The notes under the pieces: generated by a model
What the model saw: only the letters and a program-made list of their open reading frames with translations
Database searches by the model: none
What the model was told of the DNA's origin: nothing
Part shown: positions 1-8,201 of the stretch, piece by piece
Numbering within the stretch: position 1 is the first letter of the stretch
Layout of the letters: each line of letters starts with the position of its first letter
Made by a program: the position numbers and the translations under genes
Assembly: GCF_015670795.1 (NCBI RefSeq)
Contig: NZ_JADPCJ010000002.1
Location: forward strand, 86,386 to 150,385
Reading direction: 5' to 3'
Length of the DNA stretch: 64,000 bases
Source of the DNA: Collinsella aerofaciens
GTDB lineage: Bacteria; Actinomycetota; Coriobacteriia; Coriobacteriales; Coriobacteriaceae

Positions 1-54
1 GAGCGCGCACGCGCGGCCGTGGTCGATTGGGTTGTCATGGATTTGCGTTCGCAT
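1..54 (-). CDS. 5' end of an unidentified gene, cut by the window edge
   Basis: Only the first 18 codons are in the window, reading MRTQIHDNPIDHGRACAL with no stop. The ATG at 54 is preceded by CAAGGAGG five bases upstream, a strong ribosome binding site, so this is a real start although the product cannot be named. The gene diverges from the membrane LuxR regulator at 263. In Coriobacteriia such regulators often control an adjacent divergent gene, so it is a likely target; that link is inference. Confidence 0.6.
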   Translation of the reverse strand, partial: MRTQIHDNPIDHGRACAL

Positions 55-84
55 GTGAGCCTCCTTGTCGTAAGGGGTGCTTCT

Positions 85-99
85 GTAACACCATGTTAC
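85..99. promoter_or_regulatory. Short inverted repeat between divergent genes, possible operator
   Basis: GTAAC and GTTAC are separated by five bases in the roughly 210-base gap between the divergent partial gene and the LuxR-type gene. The position suits an operator for the adjacent regulator. No binding is shown, and a 5-bp repeat can arise by chance. Confidence 0.25.
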
Positions 100-262
100 G
101 GGAAGATATCCGGATCCCGGAGCACAAATTATCAAGTGGCGCATCTGCCAGCGCAAAAGGCAACGAGCATACGATTGCCAAGCGCGCCCAGAAAGGCCCA
201 CCCCCTACCGTCATGGTCTACAATCGAGGGCGCGATTGTTCCGTCCACCCAAAGGACCGTCC

Positions 263-1666
263 TTGAACCTGAGTAAGCCTAAAATCAACGCGCTTCTGGC
301 ACTTGCGCTCTTTACCTTTGTCTTTCTTGCCGCCGAGTTTCGATTCGACATTAATGTCGGGCTGCTCGCCGGTGCCGAGCGTGTTGTAATTGCGCAGGGC
401 TTCATCCTCGGCGCCAGCGTGATCGGCTTTATCGGATATGCGCCGCTGCTTGGGCTCGCACAGCGCAAAGGCCGGCCTCAGGCAGTTGTCAGCGCCGCCG
501 TTCCCATCGCCATCTTGGGGTTGACTCAGATTCAGTCCCCCACGGACCTGCTTGCGCTCGAGATTTTGGGCTGCATGGCATTCTTTGGACTCGGCCTGCT
601 GGGCGCCGCTGCGCACCATGCCTTTTCGTTAGCATTCCAGGATGACCCCAAACTCGCCACCGGCGCGGGAGCAGCCTATGCCGCGGGCATCTTGATGCAG
701 TTCGCCATCAACCTGCTCAATTGCGGCGGCATCGCAGAGCTCATCGTCCTTGGCATAGCGACGATCGTCATCTCCACCCTCAGCGTCGTTTCCCAAAAGG
801 CTGCCGAGAGCTCAAACCCCACCATCAATCCCTTTGTTGAGCCATCGCACGCCCTCGCCAAGCAGGCATGTTGGAGCATCGTGCTCGTCATGATTCTCGC
901 CTGCCTGTTCTCTACTCTCGATAACGTGGTCACGTTCTCCAACGCCCACGGCACCATCGCCGTGCAGACCTGGCCGCGCCTCTTTTTGGCAGCGAGCGGC
1001 CTGGCCGCCGGCATCGTCTTTGATCTCGCCGAGCGTCGCTACATGGGACTTGTCATGCTCGGCATCGCCGTGCTCTCGACCATTTCCATCCTGGCCGTGG
1101 AGGCCGGCGCTGATCCCAACCTGGGCCTTGTCGTCTTTTACCTGAGCTCGGGCTTTTTTGTCACGTTCTTTACCGCCACCTTTACACAGCTGGCACCGCG
1201 CATGCATGCGCCCGCCCTTTGGGCCGGCATGGGACGCGCCGCCAACAATGTGTGTGCGTTCACTACATCGGGCATCTCGCTTGCCCTCGTGACCTCGGGC
1301 AACGTTGCCCTCATCATGATCGGCGCGCTCGTTTTGCTCGTCGCCGCCTGCGCAGCATTCGTGGCAGCCGGTTTGTTCCGCCTGCCCCAAACCGAGCAGG
1401 AGCGCGAACATCAACAGCTTGCCGAGGAGGCGCTGGCAGCACCGAGTATCGAGGAGCAGCGTCAGGCCTTCATCACCGATCACGCTCTCACCCCGCGCGA
1501 AGTCGACGTGCTCGTGGCCGTAACCCAGGACGAACGCCCGCTCAAGCAGATCGCCGAGGAGCTCGGTATCTCGATGCGCATGGTACAGCGCCACCTGAGC
1601 TCTATCTACCAAAAGACCGACACGCAAACGCGCGCCGGTCTCACCAAGGCCTTCCCCTCGGCCTAA
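263..1666 (+). CDS. Membrane-embedded LuxR-family transcriptional regulator
   Basis: This is a 467-residue protein with about 12 hydrophobic segments resembling a major-facilitator fold over residues 5-375. A C-terminal LuxR-type helix-turn-helix follows at about 409-467 (LTPREVDVLVAV, then ISMRMVQRHLSSIYQKT). Membrane-anchored LuxR regulators of this layout are abundant in Coriobacteriia and are thought to couple sensing of a small molecule to control of nearby genes. I chose the TTG at 263 because AAAGGA lies six bases upstream. An in-frame TTG at 236 has no such site. The ligand is unknown. The divergent partial gene at 1-54 is the likeliest target. Confidence 0.85.
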   Translation: MNLSKPKINALLALALFTFVFLAAEFRFDINVGLLAGAERVVIAQGFILGASVIGFIGYAPLLGLAQRKGRPQAVVSAAVPIAILGLTQIQSPTDLLALEILGCMAFFGLGLLGAAAHHAFSLAFQDDPKLATGAGAAYAAGILMQFAINLLNCGGIAELIVLGIATIVISTLSVVSQKAAESSNPTINPFVEPSHALAKQACWSIVLVMILACLFSTLDNVVTFSNAHGTIAVQTWPRLFLAASGLAAGIVFDLAERRYMGLVMLGIAVLSTISILAVEAGADPNLGLVVFYLSSGFFVTFFTATFTQLAPRMHAPALWAGMGRAANNVCAFTTSGISLALVTSGNVALIMIGALVLLVAACAAFVAAGLFRLPQTEQEREHQQLAEEALAAPSIEEQRQAFITDHALTPREVDVLVAVTQDERPLKQIAEELGISMRMVQRHLSSIYQKTDTQTRAGLTKAFPSA

Positions 1667-1670
1667 AACA

Positions 1671-1710
1671 AAAACCACCACAAAGGTGCTGTCCCCTTTG
1701 TGGTGGTTTT
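1671..1710. terminator. Bidirectional terminator between convergent genes
   Basis: The 16-bp arms 1671-1686 and 1695-1710 (AAAACCACCACAAAGG and its complement) flank a short loop and end in T-runs on both strands. It separates the convergent LuxR-type and cytidylate-kinase-like genes. The second half contains GGGGACAG when read on the minus strand, a motif that recurs in other intergenic hairpins here. Confidence 0.85.
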
Positions 1711-1716
1711 GGTCGG

Positions 1717-2340
1717 CTAGCCTTCGAGCTGGGCCACTTTGTAGCGGTAGGCAGCGGCGATAACGTCTTTGCAGCCCTCGCGGCCCAGCTTGGCGCGGTT
1801 AACGACGATGTCTTTACCGCTCGTCATCTTCCACTTTCCGGCACTGTAGCGCTTATAGAACGCCTCGCGCGCCTTCTGCTGCTGTTTGACCAGCTTGGCA
1901 CCCTTCTTTTTGTTAAGGCCACGCTTCTTGCGCACGATCTCGACGCGGTCCTCAAAGGGTGCGGTCACCAGCACGGCAATGTGGTTGGGGTTGTTGCGCA
2001 GCAGATAATCGGACAGGCGGCCTTCGATAATGCAGCTCTCGGTCTCACCCAGATCCAAAATCACCTGGCTCATCTTTTGGAACAACTTGTCCGAGTACGA
2101 ACGCGCATCGTAGCGGTCGGGCAGAAACGCCATGTTCTCCACGGCCAGACGCTCATCATAGGCGGCCATCTTATCGAGCGACTCGCCCGCGCGCAGCGAC
2201 GCACGTACCAGCAGCTCGTTATCGTACAGCGGAATCCCCAACTCGTCGGCAAGCATGCGGCCAATCTCGTGGCCCTCGGCGCCAAAGTCGCGCGCGATGG
2301 TAATGACCACAGGATTCTTCTTATTCTCCAGATCGCTCAT
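1717..2340 (-). CDS. Cytidylate kinase-like family protein
   Basis: This 207-residue protein belongs to the Cytidylate_kin2 type of P-loop kinase-like proteins. The N-terminal stretch TIARDFGAEGHEIGRMLADE, followed by GIPLYDNELL, matches the family pattern. Substrates of this subfamily are poorly defined, so nucleotide kinase activity is an inference. The ATG at 2340 has AAAGGA upstream; a longer reading from 2385 lacks a good site. It is the last gene of the amino-acid ABC transporter cluster, separated from the permease by a palindrome at 2357-2387, and may be partly uncoupled from it. Confidence 0.75.
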   Translation of the reverse strand: MSDLENKKNPVVITIARDFGAEGHEIGRMLADELGIPLYDNELLVRASLRAGESLDKMAAYDERLAVENMAFLPDRYDARSYSDKLFQKMSQVILDLGETESCIIEGRLSDYLLRNNPNHIAVLVTAPFEDRVEIVRKKRGLNKKKGAKLVKQQQKAREAFYKRYSAGKWKMTSGKDIVVNRAKLGREGCKDVIAAAYRYKVAQLEG

Positions 2341-2356
2341 CGCGATTCCTTTCTCT

Positions 2357-2387
2357 ATGTGACAAAGGGGCTGTCCCTTTGCCACAT
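2357..2387. repeat. Imperfect palindrome with GGGACAG core
   Basis: The arms ATGTGACAAAGGGG and CCCTTTGCCACAT pair with two mismatches around a three-base loop. The reverse strand reads GGGACAGCCCC. It sits between the permease stop and the ribosome binding site of the kinase-like gene and may attenuate or process the operon mRNA. It belongs to the dispersed GGGACAG family. Confidence 0.6.
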
Positions 2388-2388
2388 T

Positions 2389-3027
2389 CTACGCTGCCAC
2401 CATTCGCCTCTGATATGCGCGAACCAGCAGCGAGATACCAAAGTTGAGCACAAAGTACATCGCAAACACCAGGCCGTAGAGCATAAGCACCTGCGACAGG
2501 TCGATCGCGTGGGCCATCACCACGTTTGCCGTGTACATGAGCTCGGCCACGTTAATGCCCGAAAGATACGAGCTGTCCTTAATGACGGTCGTGCACTGGC
2601 TAAACAGCGCCGGAATGATCGTCTTAAACGTCTGCGGCAAAATGATGTAGCGCATGGTGGCAAAGAAGCCGAAGCCCTGGCTCTGCGCTGCCTCAAACTG
2701 GCCGCGCGGAATCGAGTTGAGGCCGCCGCGCACAATCTCGGCCATAACAGCGCTGGTAAACAGCGTAAAGGCGATGGTCGAAATCACAATGTCCAAACCC
2801 TGCACCGTAAAGTAGATAAACAGGATCCACAGCAGGTTTGGCGTGCAACGGAACAGTTCGATATAGGCGCTCACCAAAATACGGAACGGGCGGGGCGCAT
2901 AGCTCTTAACGAGCGCCAGCACCGTGCCAAAGATGAGCGAGAAAAAGATCGACAGCGCCGAGATCTCGATTGTCTTAACAAAGCCGCCCCAAATGTAGAG
3001 CAGGTTGGTCGCGTTGAAGATTTCCAT
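2389..3027 (-). CDS. Polar amino-acid ABC transporter permease
   Basis: This 212-residue inner-membrane permease of the His/Glu/Gln family has about five membrane segments. The ATPase-contact EAA loop is visible as GGLNSIPRGQFEAAQSQGF followed by YIILPQTF. It starts three bases after the preceding permease gene ends, with GAGGAGG upstream. The two permeases presumably form a heterodimer with the ATPase at 4687-5418 and the lipoprotein at 3803-4678. Substrate specificity is not readable from sequence; glutamate, aspartate or glutamine is typical for this family. Confidence 0.9.
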   Translation of the reverse strand: MEIFNATNLLYIWGGFVKTIEISALSIFFSLIFGTVLALVKSYAPRPFRILVSAYIELFRCTPNLLWILFIYFTVQGLDIVISTIAFTLFTSAVMAEIVRGGLNSIPRGQFEAAQSQGFGFFATMRYIILPQTFKTIIPALFSQCTTVIKDSSYLSGINVAELMYTANVVMAHAIDLSQVLMLYGLVFAMYFVLNFGISLLVRAYQRRMVAA

Positions 3028-3030
3028 GCG

Positions 3031-3777
3031 CTAGGCCTCCTCTACGTTGTCGAGCCCCAGCTCGGCCAGGCTCACGCCGCGCGGACGCTCCTTGGAGCGG
3101 CGCTCGAGCCACTGCACCAGCATGGCGAGCGGAAAGCAGATGATGAAGTACATAAGGCAGCAGACGATGTATCCCTGCAGGTAACCGTACAGACTCACAA
3201 AGTTGTCGGAACGGTACATAAGGTCGCCGCCGGCCACAAGCGCCAGCACCGACGTGTTCTTGACCAGGTTGAGCGCCTGGTTACACAGCGGCGGCAGAAT
3301 GATCTTGAACGTCTGGGGCAGCACGATGTACCAGTAGGCCTGCGCACGGGTGAAGCCCTGGCTCTGGGCCGCCTCCATCTGACCGCGCGGAACCGCCTCG
3401 ATACCGGTGCGGATGACCTCCGAAATGTAGGCCGCGTGATACAGGCCCACGCCCAAGAAGCCCAGCACGAACGGCGCGATGCGCACCGGCTGGTCGGCAC
3501 CGGTTATGGCCTGCAAAAACTGTGGACCGGCCATGTACATAAAGAGCACCTGCACGGGCAACGGGGTGTTCTGGTAAAACTCCACGTACACGCGGCTTAT
3601 GGCGCGCAGCACGCGCGAACGAGTGGTGGAGAACACGCCCAGCAGCGTGCCCAGCACCAGCGACAGCAGCAGACCGGCAACGACCACCTGCAGCGTCACG
3701 CCAAAGCCCTCCCAGAAGGGCCCCATGTTTTGAAATGTCGTCGACCAACGGTCGGCGTCAAATAATCCTTCGAGCAT
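3031..3777 (-). CDS. Polar amino-acid ABC transporter permease
   Basis: This 248-residue permease is the partner of the gene at 2389-3027. It carries the EAA loop GIEAVPRGQMEAAQSQGF followed by YIVLPQTF. The ATG at 3777 is chosen because GGAAGGA lies six bases upstream; an upstream in-frame start near 3810 lacks one. Gene order ATPase, binding protein, permease, permease on one strand with small gaps indicates one operon. Confidence 0.9.
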   Translation of the reverse strand: MLEGLFDADRWSTTFQNMGPFWEGFGVTLQVVVAGLLLSLVLGTLLGVFSTTRSRVLRAISRVYVEFYQNTPLPVQVLFMYMAGPQFLQAITGADQPVRIAPFVLGFLGVGLYHAAYISEVIRTGIEAVPRGQMEAAQSQGFTRAQAYWYIVLPQTFKIILPPLCNQALNLVKNTSVLALVAGGDLMYRSDNFVSLYGYLQGYIVCCLMYFIICFPLAMLVQWLERRSKERPRGVSLAELGLDNVEEA

Positions 3778-3802
3778 TTGATTCCTTCCTTGGACGATGC
3801 GC

Positions 3803-4678
3803 CTATACAAGACCCCAGGTCTTGACCTCTTGGTCGAGCCAGCCGTCGGCCAGGCGATCGCAAATCACCTGATCGACCACGGCCGAAAGGTCGCAGCCCT
3901 TCTTGGTTGCCACGCCGTAGCCCTGCTCGCCAAACTTGACCTCGGGCTGCAGCAGCTCAACGGTCTCGTTCATGTAACCGGCCAGCGTGGAGCGGTCCAT
4001 GGCGAAGACGTCGATATTGCCGGCGTCGAGCGAGCTCTTGATGATGGGGTAGCCGCTAAAGGCCCTAAACTCGGGCTTGCAGCTAAAGCCGTTGTCCTTG
4101 ATCATCTGCTCGATGAGGCCCTGCGTGGTGGCACCCTGGCTCACACCAATGACCTTGCCATCCAGATCTTCAATCGAGGTAAAGCCCGAACGCTTCTTGA
4201 CCATAAGTCCCACGTAGTCGGTACGGTACGGCGTCGAGAAATCCCAGCTCTTCTTGCGCTCGTCGGTGATGGTGTAGGTCGCCGCGACCACGTCGAGCTG
4301 GCCGTTATCGATCAGCGGGCCGCGCGTCTTGGGCGTTACGTCGGTAAACTCGACAAGCTCCTGGGCACGGGCATCCTTGTAGCTCACACCAAAGACGGCA
4401 GCGGCGATCTGGTAGCACAAATCGACTTCCATGCCCTCAAAGCGGCCCTTGGCGGTGTCGTAATAGCCATAGCCGGGAACATCCTTCTTAACGCCGGCAT
4501 TCAAATGGCCACGCGACTTGATGGCCGCAAGCTTGGACCCCTTGTCGGAGCCCTCGCCGCTGGTGGAGTTGCCGCAACCGGTAAGCGCGGTCCCCGTCAG
4601 CGCAAGCATGCCGGCGCCAGCCAGCTGCAAAAAGTGACGGCGCGACACGGCCGCCCTCGTCATATCCGTCATGTCCAT
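3803..4678 (-). CDS. Amino-acid ABC transporter substrate-binding lipoprotein
   Basis: This family 3 solute-binding protein of about 291 residues delivers an amino acid to the adjacent permeases. The N-terminus has a twin-arginine-like signal (SRRHFLQLAGAG) followed by a lipobox ending LTGC, so it is probably a Tat-exported lipoprotein anchored outside the membrane. The body shows family features such as LAAIKSRGHLNAGVKKDVPG, MEVDLCYQIAAAVFG and the ligand-binding WDFSTPYRTDYVGLMVKK region. Several ATG/GTG codons cluster at 4660-4681 and none has a strong ribosome binding site, so the exact start is uncertain. Confidence 0.9.
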   Translation of the reverse strand: MDMTDMTRAAVSRRHFLQLAGAGMLALTGTALTGCGNSTSGEGSDKGSKLAAIKSRGHLNAGVKKDVPGYGYYDTAKGRFEGMEVDLCYQIAAAVFGVSYKDARAQELVEFTDVTPKTRGPLIDNGQLDVVAATYTITDERKKSWDFSTPYRTDYVGLMVKKRSGFTSIEDLDGKVIGVSQGATTQGLIEQMIKDNGFSCKPEFRAFSGYPIIKSSLDAGNIDVFAMDRSTLAGYMNETVELLQPEVKFGEQGYGVATKKGCDLSAVVDQVICDRLADGWLDQEVKTWGLV

Positions 4679-4686
4679 CACCGCGC

Positions 4687-5418
4687 CTAGTGCAGAATCT
4701 TGGACAGGAACTCGCGGCAGCGCGGGTTCTCGGGGTTATCGAAGAAGTGCTCGGGCGTGCCCTCCTCCAGAATGCGGCCGTCCTCCATAAAGATGACGCG
4801 GTCGGCCACCTGGCGCGCAAAGCCCATCTCATGCGTCACGCAGATCATGGTGATATCCTCCTGCGCGAGCTCAATCATAACGTCCAGGACTTCCTGGACC
4901 ATCTCGGGGTCGAGCGCCGAGGTCGGTTCGTCAAACAGGATGATGGGCTGCTTGGTGCACAGAGCACGGGCGATGGCGATGCGCTGCTGCTGACCGCCCG
5001 AGAGATTCTGCGGATACTCGCCGGCCTTATGCGCCATGCCGACGCGCTTGAGCGCGGCGATGGCGATCTCGGTCGCCTCCTCCTTGCTCTTCTTTTGCAG
5101 CTTGATGGGCGCGAGCGTCAGGTTGCCGAGCACCGTCATGTTGGGATACAGGTTGAACTGCTGAAACACCATGGAGCTGTACTTGCGAGCCATCTCCAGG
5201 TGATTCTTTTTGGTGAGCGGCGTACCGTCGATAACGACCTCGCCCGACGTGGGCTCCTCCAGATAATCGACGCAACGGATGAGCGTCGACTTACCCGAAC
5301 CGGAAGGCCCGATCATTACGAGCTTCTCGCCGCGCTTGACGGTGAGATTGATATCTTTGAGCACATGCAGGTCGCCAAAGTACTTGTTGAGATGCTTGAT
5401 CTCGATCATGTCTGCCAT
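4687..5418 (-). CDS. Amino-acid ABC transporter ATP-binding protein
   Basis: This 243-residue ATPase powers the transporter encoded just downstream. Walker A is GPSGSGKST, the signature is [15 protein letters not shown] and Walker B is [13 protein letters not shown], as in the GlnQ/ArtP group. AGGGA precedes the ATG at 5418. It is the first gene of the operon ATPase, lipoprotein, two permeases, cytidylate-kinase-like protein. Confidence 0.92.
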   Translation of the reverse strand: MADMIEIKHLNKYFGDLHVLKDINLTVKRGEKLVMIGPSGSGKSTLIRCVDYLEEPTSGEVVIDGTPLTKKNHLEMARKYSSMVFQQFNLYPNMTVLGNLTLAPIKLQKKSKEEATEIAIAALKRVGMAHKAGEYPQNLSGGQQQRIAIARALCTKQPIILFDEPTSALDPEMVQEVLDVMIELAQEDITMICVTHEMGFARQVADRVIFMEDGRILEEGTPEHFFDNPENPRCREFLSKILH

Positions 5419-5524
5419 GAATGTCCCTTCCCTGCGTTTACACGAGTTGAACTATTGTACGGAAAGAACCGCGTTTCCGCAGCCCACACTACATTCCCGT
5501 AAAGAACCCGCAACCTTTAACCCA

Positions 5525-5591
5525 CTCATTGGGGACAGACTTAAATGAGTGCCCGCTCATTGGGCACTCATTTAAGTCTGTCCCCAATGAG
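5525..5591. repeat. Perfect 30-bp-arm palindrome with GGGGACAG
   Basis: The arms 5525-5554 and 5562-5591 are exact reverse complements around a 7-base loop. Each arm contains CTCATTGGGGACAG followed by ACTTAAATGAGTGCCC. It lies in the 277-base gap upstream of the ABC operon and downstream of yqeY. There is no T-run, so it is not a standard terminator. It is the longest member of the GGGACAG family here. Confidence 0.9.
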
Positions 5592-5633
5592 CGCCCAATG
5601 ACCAGCCAGGGAAGGCGCCCTTCATCGGCCAAC

Positions 5634-5666
5634 AAAAAAGGGGCGCGACCGCGATGGTCACGCCCC
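5634..5666 (-). terminator. Rho-independent terminator of yqeY
   Basis: On the minus strand GGGGCGTGACC and GGTCGCGCCCC form a stem with one mismatch, followed by CTTTTTTG. It begins about 30 bases after the yqeY stop. Confidence 0.8.
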
Positions 5667-5695
5667 CTCGACATCAACTATGTACCGCTAGGACC

Positions 5696-6139
5696 CTATG
5701 CGAGCTTGGCGCCGACGATCTTTGCTGCGGCAGGCTTATCGAAGTTGCCGCCGGTGGCCTTGCCGAGTGCTCCCATGACCTGGCCCATCTGCTTCTTGGA
5801 AGTAGCGCCCAGCTCGGCGATGACCTGCTCGATCAGGGCCTCGAGCTCCTCACCCGAAACCTGCGCGGGCAGCAGGCTTTCCAGAATCTTGACCTGCTCG
5901 GTCAGGTTGTCGGTACGCTCCTGGTCAGTGCCGGCCTTGATGGACATCTCCAGTGTCTCGCTCGTCTGCTTGATCAGACGCTTGATCATGCTGTTGACGT
6001 CTTCCTCGGTCACATCGCGGCGCTCGTTGACCTCGATGTTCTTCACCTCGGCCTTAACCTGGCGAATGATGGACAGGCGAACCTTGTCCTTGGCCTTCAT
6101 GGCCGCAATCATTTCCTTCTGCAGCTCTTCGTTGGTCAT
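5696..6139 (-). CDS. YqeY / GatB-tail domain protein
   Basis: This 147-residue helical protein is of the YqeY family, related to the tail domain of the GatB amidotransferase subunit. The family pattern EEMIAAMKAKDKVRLSIIR-like start is visible as LQKEMIAAMKAKDKVRLSII, with the conserved end QMGQVMGALGKATGGNFD. The cellular role is not established; a tRNA-related role is often assumed. AGGAGG lies eight bases before the ATG at 6139, which I prefer to an in-frame TTG two codons earlier. Confidence 0.9.
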   Translation of the reverse strand: MTNEELQKEMIAAMKAKDKVRLSIIRQVKAEVKNIEVNERRDVTEEDVNSMIKRLIKQTSETLEMSIKAGTDQERTDNLTEQVKILESLLPAQVSGEELEALIEQVIAELGATSKKQMGQVMGALGKATGGNFDKPAAAKIVGAKLA

Positions 6140-6193
6140 CTGCAAATCCTCCTCAATAGTGCGGACGGCACTCGCACGAGCGCCGCCCCATGA

Positions 6194-7414
6194 TTACTCA
6201 GTCGTCGACGAATCGTCGGTCGAGCTCTTGGTGACGCCCTTCAGACTCACGTTATAGGGTACGTCCTTGGGCATGGGGTTGACGGTAATGTCGGCGTCCT
6301 TCTTGTACTGCTCCAGCCACTCGCTGTATGCAGTACTGGCCGCCTGCGTCTTCACCACGTTGGAGACGTACTTCTTGATGGCTTTGGGCACCTGGTTGAT
6401 GTCATCGACCTGATTATCGACATGGAAGTAGTCGGTGCACTTGATGATGTGGTAACCATAGGTCGACTCGACGACTCCGCTCACGTCGCCCTTGTTGAGC
6501 CCCTCGAGCGCCGTCTGGTAGCTGTCAACAAAGGTGGTGAGCTTATCCCAGCCCACATCGCCCTTCTTCTCCTTGGAACCGGTGTCCTCGGAGTACTGCT
6601 CAACGGCGTCCTCAAAACTCAGCTCACCGGAGTTGATCTTGTCCAGGCACTCCTGCGCCTTGGCCTTGGCGGCAGCCTTGTCCTCGTCGGAGGCGTCGGA
6701 ATCAACCTTGATCAGGATGTTCGACGAGCGGCGAGCATCGTTGTAGTTAGACAGATTCTCGTTGATGTAATCGACGATCTCGCTGTCCTTGGGCTTGCTG
6801 GTGGGCGCCACGGCATCCTTGAGTTTCTGCTGCGCCAGGCTCTCCTTGAGCGAATCCTTGTAGGTGTCCTCGGTATAGCCGTAGGTCTTGAGGGTCTTCT
6901 TAAAGGCCTTGGCACCGCCCGCGCTCTTGCACGCGTCCTTCCAAGCCTTCTCGACCTCCTCGTCCGACACCGTCACGCCGTTCTCCTTCTGTGCCTGTTG
7001 AAGCAGAATCTGCTGCGTGTAGGAGTCGATGAGTTGCTTGCGGTACTTCTTGGGCGTGAGGTCGTTGTCAACCAGATACTGCGCCCAATCCTTATCCTTG
7101 GTGTAGCCGTAGGACGTGCGCATGCTCATGATCTGCTTGGTCACGGTGTCCTCGGTGAGGTTGATGCCGTTGATAGTTGCAGCAACACCGCCGGTCAGCT
7201 TGTAGCCCGAGGTGTCCTCGGCCTGCGACATAAGGCCGGAGCACGCCATCACCGAGACGGAAAGCAGCATCGCCAGCACGCCGATGACCACCAGGACGAT
7301 CTTGACGGTCTTAGACACGTACGTCTTGCGCTGCTTCTTGCGAGAGCTGGAGGCAGCGCGGGCCTGCTGCTCGGGCGTCGGCGCGGCCTCGGAGTTCTTT
7401 TTCTTATTTGCCAT
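6194..7414 (-). CDS. Parvulin-type peptidyl-prolyl isomerase (PrsA/SurA-like foldase)
   Basis: This 406-residue exported folding factor has a basic cytoplasmic N-terminus and a hydrophobic segment at 37-57 ending VMAC, a weak lipobox, so it is either lipid-anchored or a signal-anchored protein. A SurA-like N-terminal region covers about 75-215 and a rotamase domain about 228-330 (GDVGWDKL, then GVVESTYGYHIIK). It probably assists folding of secreted proteins outside the membrane. The ATG at 7414 has AAAGG six bases upstream; the longer frame to 7513 reads through a repeat element and is rejected. Confidence 0.88.
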   Translation of the reverse strand: MANKKKNSEAAPTPEQQARAASSSRKKQRKTYVSKTVKIVLVVIGVLAMLLSVSVMACSGLMSQAEDTSGYKLTGGVAATINGINLTEDTVTKQIMSMRTSYGYTKDKDWAQYLVDNDLTPKKYRKQLIDSYTQQILLQQAQKENGVTVSDEEVEKAWKDACKSAGGAKAFKKTLKTYGYTEDTYKDSLKESLAQQKLKDAVAPTSKPKDSEIVDYINENLSNYNDARRSSNILIKVDSDASDEDKAAAKAKAQECLDKINSGELSFEDAVEQYSEDTGSKEKKGDVGWDKLTTFVDSYQTALEGLNKGDVSGVVESTYGYHIIKCTDYFHVDNQVDDINQVPKAIKKYVSNVVKTQAASTAYSEWLEQYKKDADITVNPMPKDVPYNVSLKGVTKSSTDDSSTTE

Positions 7415-7482
7415 AGTTGGCCTTTCGCATAACGAATCGAACAAACGCCATTGTGTCACAACGCGGCCCCCGCGGCACGCTT

Positions 7483-7571
7483 GGTGCATTGGGGACAGGT
7501 TAATCTGCACCATTTTGGTGCAAAGGGGACAGCTCTGACAGCCGGCAGTTAGGGACAGTCCCCAAGTGCCG
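7483..7571. repeat. Cluster of three GGGACAG elements
   Basis: GGTGCA (7483-7488) pairs with TGCACC (7506-7511) around TTGGGGACAGGTTAATC. A second GGGACAG lies at 7526-7532. A third, at 7552-7558, sits inside an imperfect palindrome from 7543 to 7571 with CGGCA and TGCCG ends. They fill the gap between the EIIA and foldase genes. Confidence 0.65.
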
Positions 7572-7584
7572 ACTCATCCCCACC

Positions 7585-8049
7585 TTAGAAGTGGCGGCGG
7601 ATGGCGTCGACCATGCCCTGGGGCGTGGTCTGGCCGAGCACGTCGGCTGCGGCATCGGCGTCCATAAAGATATTCATGAGCGCCTGCAGAGCCTCGACCT
7701 GGCCGCCCGGCTCGGCGATGCCCAGATTGATGACGATCTGCGCCGGCACCGGAGCGCCCATGCCAGCCATAGCGTTAAATGTCACGGGCGCGGCGGGCTT
7801 CACCACCGCGATATAGGGCTTGGCCACAAACCCCGGATCGGTATGCGGAATGGCAATGTTTGCCGCCGGCATGGCAAGACCCGTGGGATAGGCATCCTCG
7901 CGCGTGCGAACGGCGTCGAGCCAACCGGACGCAATGTAGCCACGTGGTGCAAGCTCGCCCTCGAGCCCCGCAAACACCTCATCCGGCGTTGCACACTCCC
8001 AATCAAAAAACACCAGCTCAGGCGTAAACAGCGCTTCGTTATCCGCCAT
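7585..8049 (-). CDS. PTS sugar transporter subunit IIA, stand-alone
   Basis: This 154-residue protein is of the fructose/mannitol/galactitol EIIA fold. EIIA passes phosphate from HPr to a membrane EIIB/EIIC. The likely phosphorylated histidine is H69 in NIAIPHTD, the family's conserved site. GAGGTGA precedes the ATG. No EIIB, EIIC, HPr or regulator gene is adjacent, so its partner is unknown; it may act with a distant galactitol-type permease or in regulation. Confidence 0.85.
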   Translation of the reverse strand: MADNEALFTPELVFFDWECATPDEVFAGLEGELAPRGYIASGWLDAVRTREDAYPTGLAMPAANIAIPHTDPGFVAKPYIAVVKPAAPVTFNAMAGMGAPVPAQIVINLGIAEPGGQVEALQALMNIFMDADAAADVLGQTTPQGMVDAIRRHF

Positions 8050-8133
8050 GCGCTCACCTCTCTCATCTAGTCACCTGCGACGTTCTTGAATGACCAGTCG
8101 TTAAAGACCGTTCCCGATGACTACCCAAAACAA

Positions 8134-8169
8134 AAGGTGGCCACGCGCGCCTTGGCGCCAATGACCACC
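8134..8169 (-). terminator. Probable purN terminator
   Basis: On the minus strand a stem-loop with GGTGG/CCACC outer and GGCGCC-type inner pairing is followed by TTTTGTTTT, about 30 bases past the purN stop. Confidence 0.6.
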
Positions 8170-8201
8170 CTGACTACTCGGCTAAATTGTACTGTGCGCC
8201 G

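Noticed and set aside
1219-3765. 848-codon open frame on the plus strand
   Set aside because: It overlaps four minus-strand genes with clear families, has no family match and begins inside the LuxR gene; it is a high-GC shadow frame.
5525-5591. Interpretation of the 30-bp palindrome as a standard terminator
   Set aside because: There is no T-run on either side, and yqeY already has a terminator at 5634-5666.
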